Origin: Segetibacter sp. 3557_3 | GTDB lineage: Bacteria > Bacteroidota > Bacteroidia > Chitinophagales > Chitinophagaceae | NCBI RefSeq assembly: GCF_004354985.1 | Contig: NZ_SMSK01000031.1 | Location: 1 to 32,233, forward strand | DNA: 32,233 nt | Reading direction: 5' to 3' | Shown: positions 26,850 through 32,233 of the stretch, one piece after another | Position numbering within the stretch: position 1 is the stretch's first letter | How the letters are laid out: the number at the start of each line of letters is the position of its first letter | Notes under the pieces: generated by a model | Told to the model about the DNA's origin: nothing | Database searches by the model: none | Seen by the model: only the letters and a program-made list of their open reading frames with translations | Translations under genes and position numbers: made by a program

Positions 26850-27776
26850 ACTTTGGCAACACGCCAAGCCTTTGGTGCGTCAAGTCAAGAGCGAAGAAGG
26901 CGTTTTGATTATTGATGACCGTATCGCCGAAAAAGAATACACTGACGAGAACGCTATGATTACCCGGCATTGGGATCATAGTAAACAACGCTATATCAAA
27001 GGCATCAACCTGTTGACCGCTTTTTATCATAGCCCCGCCCCGGACCAAGATGTGCCGCTTCGCGTACCTATTGGAGTTAAGCCCATCCGCAAACCGGTGT
27101 GGTATTGCGACTTCAAAACACGGAAGGAGAAACGCGAGAATTGTAGTGACAAAGAATGAACTGATGTGCTAGATGATTAACCGATGTATCCAAGATCAGG
27201 TTAAATTTATCTACCTTTTGGGTGATTCTTGGTTTGTTCCATCTGAAAACCTGCGATTAGTGCATTAAAAGAAGATTTTCATCTTCGACATGAAAAGCAA
27301 CCCCTTGGCTGTTTTGAGTGAAGAAGATCGAAATGCTGTTCGTTGGACAGCGCTTGAAGAATTGATGATACCAGAGCACACACCCATTAAGGTTTGGCTC
27401 AAAGACCTGGAATTCCCAGTCGTTTTGGCCAAGCAGGTCTTTAAAAACAAAGGCAACTCTACTGGTGGTGTCCAATGACTTGACGATGACCTGCGAGCAA
27501 TTCGATAAGCTCTTCAAAAAACGGTGGAGCGTCGAGGAGTAGCACAAAAGCATCAAACAAAACACAGCATTAGCCAAGTCCCAACCAGAACTATCAGAAC
27601 CCAAAGCAACCACTTGTTCGCTTCCATTTTAACTTACGTCAAATTGGAAAAGCGCAAGTTCACCACTTCGCTTCACCACTTCGCCCTAAAAACCAAACTT
27701 TACAACGCCGCTATTAAGGCCGCCTTCAGGGAACTTCATGAAATCAAAACTGCAGCGCGGGATTTTGGCGCTGCGT
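26850..27776 (+). pseudogene. IS4/IS701-like transposase pseudogene
   Basis: In-order plus-strand segments: L-W-Q-H-A-K-P-L-V-R-Q-V-K-S, V-L-I-I-D-D-R-I-A-E-K-E-Y-T-D-E-N (catalytic D-D) near 26900, H-W-D-H-S-K-Q-R-Y-I-K-G-I-N-L-L near 26970, Y-L-L-G-D-S-W-F (second Asp) near 27225, M-K-S-N-R-L-A-V-L near 27295, and a tail matching S-N-H-L-F-A-S-I-L-T-Y-V-K-L-E-K near 27605. Stops at several points break the gene. It separates the LanC gene from the second caspase-like gene. Confidence 0.8.
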
Positions 27777-27863
27777 AACATCAGTTATTAACTATCCGTA
27801 AAAACTAAACCATCTCAGTTAAATTATTTGGGCTTTTAACTTTTATTACCTGCAATCAATCCT

Positions 27864-29708
27864 TTGACAATGATCTATTTTACGCGAAATATTAAATTTA
27901 AAGATGAAATCTTATTATTCAATGATTTTCCAGTATGGCCAGTACTAGATGATAAGGAAGAATATAGTTTGCGGAATCTTGCAAACGTCTTTGAGGGTAA
28001 ATTGCAATTCGTAGAAGAAGGGTTCGTAAAAAAAAGAAGTAAAATAATACAAGACAGGGGTATAGTTATCGCTTGGAAAGATTGCAGCACTATTGCAAAG
28101 TTGTACGCCCATCTCACTTTTAGAGAATTTATTATAACTAATGATCCAATAAGGGCATTTAAAGGGTACAATAGTGCTGTTATTTTAGGCTTGCAAAGTG
28201 ATCTGAGTTATGAAATTTTGGATGCTTTTTATGATCCTCTTAATAACGGGGGGAACGTAGGCTTTATCTACTCTCATAATTTAGCGGGTTTAAGAAGACA
28301 GGCATTATTGAAGTCAGCTACTCTTTATTGGAATAATATAGCTTCGATAGACAGAATTGATTGGTATCCAGATATCAAGACGTTATTTCCTCAAAATTCC
28401 TTTCATTCTGTTATTGGTTATTCGACACCGAAGGATACAATCAAGAAAACTTTGGAAAAGCCTCCTGCCATTTTGAATATATTCGCTCATTCCGATGGAC
28501 TCGATATGAAACTTAGTCCCTTTACTCTTTGTCCAATAAAATCACTATCACCATTGGGCGATAATGCCCCTTCTAACCCACCATTTTGCGTGGTTAATTC
28601 ATACTGTTACCGATTAAACCAGAAAATGGAAAATGCATTAAAAAATGATTTACTATTATCGCCAGAAAAGTTAAAAGCCCGCATATTGATATTGAATAGT
28701 TGTTTTGGTATTCGATTCTCACCAAATAGAATAAACCCTTCTTGGCAGATAGCAATTCAATTAATGAACAGCACCTACCTTGGAGCTATAGTCATCACTT
28801 GGAAGATCATTCAAACAAATCCGGATTTAATCGAGCCACTAATCACAGAAATACTTAAAGGCCAAACTATCGGTCAATCAGTTGCACAATTTAACCTTTC
28901 CGAGAATGCACTAAAATATGATATCCAGTTTGGTATTTTAGGGGATCCTGAATGCAAACTACCTTCAACACCAAGAATATATTTATCAATGGCGAATAAA
29001 AAGAAGAAAACACTCTTTAGAGAACGAGAATTTTCTGCTCTCAATTTCTTAAATCTATATTTTAATTTTTCTATTTACCATCACAAAGGGAAACTAAAAA
29101 CACTAGCAAAGAAAATTGTTGCTGAAATTGGAAAATACCAATTGGATCTTTTTGCCAGATCTAATAATAAACCAATAGAATTAAATTATCTAATTAGTGA
29201 GTTTTTTCGGCAGAACTATTTTGAGTTGGTCAATCTTTTCTCAAGCCCTGATAATTGGGAGCCTTCAAAAGTTTCATGCCCAAATTGTGGATGCCCGGCT
29301 ACGAGGTGGCGCTATCAAATGGATAGCAAGACGCTTCCCACCAGAATTGTAATAAATTGCCCTAATTGTATGGTGAACAAGGACACAAGTGAGTACTTGA
29401 AAGAAGCTGATTTCAGTTATGATGAAGAAAAAAGCGCGTTTTTGATACATTGGCCCACAATCCAACATAGCTGGGACGGCCTGTTAAAGGCAGAATATAA
29501 AATGAGATCAGTCGCCCGTTATTGGGAAATCAAAGGCGATCGTTCAATCTTTCCCCAAAACGAAGTCTTAGTTGATACCCAAGGAATGATGGAAGGAGAA
29601 TTATACCTTGCTTGTGTATTAATAATCGATTTTGAAATAGCTATTGTTCGTAAACCTGCAAGAGTGAATAAAGATGGTAAATTGAAAATCATCGATCGAC
29701 TAAATTAG
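27864..29708 (+). CDS. Caspase-like (C25/CHAT-type) protease with C-terminal zinc ribbon, copy B
   Basis: This 614-aa cytoplasmic-looking protein repeats the plan of the 1556-3691 protein. Residues ~95-200 contain A-F-K-G-Y-N-S-A-V-I-L-G-L and G-F-I-Y-S-H-N-L. The likely catalytic His is H209 (NIFAHSDG) and Cys is C280 (ILNSCFG). GAIVITWK at 307-314 and GILGDPEC at 357-364 complete a C25/CHAT-like pattern. A ribbon follows at C472-x2-C475 and C499-x2-C502, then a C-terminal domain ending near 610. It is the only intact gene downstream of LanC, on the same strand, separated by transposase relics. It may be the leader peptidase or an effector of locus 2. Confidence 0.78.
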   Translation: MTMIYFTRNIKFKDEILLFNDFPVWPVLDDKEEYSLRNLANVFEGKLQFVEEGFVKKRSKIIQDRGIVIAWKDCSTIAKLYAHLTFREFIITNDPIRAFKGYNSAVILGLQSDLSYEILDAFYDPLNNGGNVGFIYSHNLAGLRRQALLKSATLYWNNIASIDRIDWYPDIKTLFPQNSFHSVIGYSTPKDTIKKTLEKPPAILNIFAHSDGLDMKLSPFTLCPIKSLSPLGDNAPSNPPFCVVNSYCYRLNQKMENALKNDLLLSPEKLKARILILNSCFGIRFSPNRINPSWQIAIQLMNSTYLGAIVITWKIIQTNPDLIEPLITEILKGQTIGQSVAQFNLSENALKYDIQFGILGDPECKLPSTPRIYLSMANKKKKTLFREREFSALNFLNLYFNFSIYHHKGKLKTLAKKIVAEIGKYQLDLFARSNNKPIELNYLISEFFRQNYFELVNLFSSPDNWEPSKVSCPNCGCPATRWRYQMDSKTLPTRIVINCPNCMVNKDTSEYLKEADFSYDEEKSAFLIHWPTIQHSWDGLLKAEYKMRSVARYWEIKGDRSIFPQNEVLVDTQGMMEGELYLACVLIIDFEIAIVRKPARVNKDGKLKIIDRLN

Positions 29709-30732
29709 ACAAGTTGCGGTGAGAATAATGGAAATGAGTAGATTTTGCGCAAAAATCAGATATGGAAGAGTTTGTATATCCCAAGAACGAGCGATAGTGG
29801 GTGGCTAAGACGGGCATTGACGAGCGGCGCTTCTTGATCTTGTTGCCACATAGCTCCAATACATTTGTGCTTTACCGCTCGTAGCCAAGACGAAAAAAAC
29901 AACCTTGTATATACATTAGAGCGTTATTGCAATCTATACGACAGGCAATGTATATATTTTATCCACGAGACTCGGTATGTATTTTCGCTTACACTCACTA
30001 CAGAGTGATGCGCCAGTAACACATTCTCGATACATATGTGTTGTCTCGCCGGGACATTGAAGAACCTCTGCGATTTTGAAGAAGAACAAGAATGCGGTTG
30101 GCCACCTTCCTTCTTTTGTTTCTCTGGAATTAGACGGCCACCAGAAAGACTTCGGTGCAATTTGTTAAAAACCTGCTCACGAGTTTCGTTAAGAAGGATG
30201 ACGGACTTGGGGTTTTTCACGCTCATCCTCCGGCCCGGCTCAACCAGAATAGGAAGGAGCATACGGAATGAATAGCTAGGGGACGGTAGGCCGATTTGTC
30301 GCGCTACGATTTTGGTGACTTCTGCATGTGTGGTCTGATGGATATCAGTAGGAATGAGTGTAGGACGTTCTGGAAAACGAATAGCTGAAAAAGGAACGAT
30401 GCAGCAGTAATGCGAGGAATTCTAAGCGTAGCAATTGACACACTTTAATTCCACCCATACAACTGTATAACTTTTCTCATTGTTAGATTCTCTGCAGCGC
30501 GCGTCTCAAGTACGTGAATCTCTCGGCATTCTCTGTCTGAGAAACTCACTGCAGTTTCAAGCAAGGCAGTCCCAGTAAACTGACGATACGCTTCTCTAAA
30601 CCTTACCATTACAAGCTCGACATCGCTGGTTGATAAGTGGAATGGCCAGTAAGAATTCTTCCTTACGTTCACAGTAACCCTCCGGCCAAGTACACATAGT
30701 TTGCAAAGAGCGGCAGAGATAGTTTTGCGTTA
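29709..30732. other. Gap with unassigned decayed coding on the minus strand
   Basis: No intact gene is convincing. On the minus strand, 30672-30445 encodes a protein-like stretch (F-R-E-A-Y-R-Q-F-T-G-T-A-L-L-E-T-A-V-S-F-S-D-R-E) and 30400-30090 another (R-F-P-E-R-P-T-L-I-P-T-D-I-H, V-K-N-P-K-S-V-I-L-L-N-E-T). They lie in order and could be two parts of one broken gene. I cannot name the family. Confidence 0.3.
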
Positions 30733-31047
30733 ATGGAACAAAGTATAATGAAGCGTCGGGTTAAACGTCGCACTGTGGGTGAGATAAAATTACTGCTGGA
30801 AGCGTTTGCGACATCTGGCCTGAGCATACAGTCATTCTGTGATCAGCACATTATCGGCAAGTCTACCTTCCATAAATGGCAAAGCCGTTACAGCAATAAG
30901 CAGGATCAAAGCATAAGCAAAGCATTTGCACACAGAGAAATTGTTACTACCTGCGTTCAACATTCCGCAACATTATTTGCAGAAGTAAAGGGAATAAAAG
31001 TCTATCAGGCTGTTACTGCTGCTTACCTAAGAGAGCTCTTGTTATGA
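30733..31047 (+). pseudogene. IS66-family accessory protein TnpA, partial element
   Basis: The 104-codon frame has E-I-K-L-L-L-E-A-F-A-T-S-G-L-S-I-Q-S-F-C-D-Q-H and S-T-F-H-K-W-Q-S-R-Y, the HTH of IS66 TnpA-type proteins. It ends [17 protein letters not shown], the usual TnpA tail. TnpB and TnpC do not follow; instead the sequence enters the 3' end of the integrase pseudogene. The frame is open but the element is truncated, hence treated as a relic. Confidence 0.7.
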
Positions 31048-32025
31048 GCAGCCTTTTGCAGATAAGTCCATTCATCAAGCGGACTCCGCACCTTGAATTT
31101 ATCTCTATTAACAACATGCGTATATACAATAGTAGTCCGGATATGTTTCTGACCAAGTAGCTCTTGTACGATCCGGATATTATATCCATCTTCCAGTAAA
31201 TGAGTTGCAAAGGAATGGCGAAAAGGATGGCAGGATGCATTTTTGTTTATTTGAGCCTTTTTGATTGCTTCTTTTACTTCTTATTGCAAAAAACTTTCAT
31301 GATGATGATGCTGTTTCAATTTTCCTGAACGGGGATCGAGGGCGAGGTCTTTGGAGATGAAAAAGTATTGCCAGTTCAATTCCATGGGTGCGTACGGATA
31401 TTTTCTTTCTAACGCTTCGGGAATAGAGGCTCCGGAAAATCCTGCTACCGACTGGTTTTCTTCCAATTTGATCTTTGTCTTTTCAATCTGCCTTTTCAAT
31501 GAAGGTATTAACACGTGTGGCCATAAGGTACTTTGATCGTTATCGCCTTTGCCGCTCCGGACAACGATTCCACCGAGTTCAAAGTCTATGTCCTTTATGC
31601 GCAATGTTAAACATTCGGCCAGGCGCAACCCACTTCCGTATAAGAGTGACGCCATAAGATGAATTTCGCCCTCAAGATGGGACAATACTTTTTTTACTTC
31701 CTCACGGCTAAACACAACCGGCAAGCGCTCTCCTACTCTTGCGTGCTTAAAATCAGGTTCCCACGGCTGAATTTCTACTACGTTTTGTATAAAAAAGCAA
31801 GGGCATTCAGCGCCTGGTTCTGTGTGGATGCCGATACCTTTCTTTTAACGGTCAAATAGGTAAGGAATTGTCCTACCTCTTTTGCGCTCATTTCTTCGGG
31901 TTTTTTTTATTATAAAAGAGGATAAAGCGGTAAATTCAATCCACGTAAGTCTTCTCGGTACTGTAGCTCAAATGATTTAGACTAATTACTTCCCTGACCA
32001 GGTTTAAAAATCTTGATCTTCTCAT
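31023..32025 (-). pseudogene. Integron-type tyrosine recombinase (IntI-like), multiply disrupted
   Basis: The gene starts at ATG 32025-32023 inside the right terminal repeat (MRRSRFLNLVREVI...). It matches integron integrases throughout: S-Y-S-T-E-K-T-Y-V-D near the start, V-S-A-S-T-Q-N-Q-A-L-N-A-L, catalytic Arg in GLRLAECLTLRIKDID, the IntI-specific A-L-E-R-K-Y-P insertion near 31410, [12 protein letters not shown], and VYTHV with the nucleophile Tyr. Lesions are TGA at 31938-31936 (a Trp codon in relatives), frame slips at the T-run 31901-31908 and at 31783-31786, and TAA at 31283-31281. The two slips are in homopolymers and could be sequencing errors; the stops cannot be explained so easily. 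Confidence 0.9.
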
Positions 32026-32233
32026 GGAGGAAAGAATAATATAGATAATATAACAAAGTTTACAAATTATATTGAAAATGTCTCTATACTCAACAATATA
32101 TTGTTATTAGGCTTTTGTTTTTAATAAACTATTTTTTAAATTTGTACTAGTTTTAGTATAATGCGGATATTGACAGTAGAATATTATTTTCTGTCGCGGC
32201 GCGCGGTTTGGCTGGAAGCGTGATATATTAGGG
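31995..32233. repeat. Right terminal inverted repeat (~239 bp)
   Basis: Inverted copy of 1-238, with the same 14-bp palindrome at 32092-32105 and the same GC-rich outer segment (CGCGGCGCGCGG). It contains the upstream region and first codons of the integrase pseudogene, and the match to the left copy ends at 31995 within the gene. The outermost bases read ATTAGGG. Confidence 0.95.

Noticed and set aside
19564-32233. RTTAGGY heptamers (19564, 20020, 21108, window ends) as a set of integron core sites
   Set aside because: Such a short degenerate motif is expected many times by chance in 32 kb on two strands; only those with paired ends and repeats were kept.

Overview
The window looks like an accessory region of a Bacteroidota chromosome or large mobile element, probably from the Sphingobacteriia/Chitinophagia side. 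This rests on AT-rich DNA, few Shine-Dalgarno-like sites, a Bacteroidota-type conjugative transposon block (TraI-TraN order), and IS6, IS66, IS481 and IS4/IS701-like relics. No ribosomal, tRNA or housekeeping genes were seen.

Layout. Both ends carry a ~238-bp imperfect inverted repeat (about 97% identical by eye). Each copy holds the upstream region and first ~10 codons of an integron-type tyrosine recombinase pointing inward. The right copy continues into a nearly full-length integrase pseudogene (31023-32025). The left copy breaks off after ~10 codons into a decayed asparagine-synthetase-like gene (241-1325). Next is RiPP locus 1 (1556-9145): a caspase-like protease with a zinc ribbon on the plus strand, converging on a minus-strand set of radical SAM/SPASM maturase, two paralogous Cys/Gly-core precursor genes (one with a nonsense codon), an HExxH peptide-modification protein and a solute-binding-protein homologue without a signal peptide. 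An IS6 relic (9729-10495) and an IS66 tnpC fragment lead into a truncated conjugation operon (11113-17089: TraI*, a TraI paralogue, TraJ, K, L, M, N) and four small accessory genes, three of them probably DNA-binding. From 19564 to 21114 there is a ~107-bp tandem array and two ~200-bp repeats with inverted-repeat ends that bracket one orphan gene like a cassette.

RiPP locus 2 (21547-29708) has a 161-aa candidate precursor with a Ser-rich, single-Cys C-terminus, an APH-fold kinase, a HopA1-like lyase fused to a LanC cyclase, and a second caspase-like/zinc-ribbon protein. IS481 and IS4/IS701-type relics lie between these genes. The right flank (29709-31047) holds unassigned decayed DNA and an IS66 tnpA fragment.

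How it may work together (inference). Locus 2 has the parts for dehydration and cyclisation of a lanthipeptide by a class V-like route: kinase phosphorylates Ser/Thr, HopA1-type lyase eliminates phosphate, LanC forms the thioether. Locus 1 would modify a Cys-containing, Gly-rich core with the radical SAM enzyme and the HExxH protein. The main unifying feature is that each locus has its own copy of the same unusual protein: a caspase/C25/CHAT-like His-Cys protease domain followed by a CxxC...CxxC ribbon. These are candidates for leader removal or for a toxin-like effector controlled by the peptide. No exporter (LanT or C39 ABC transporter) is in the window.
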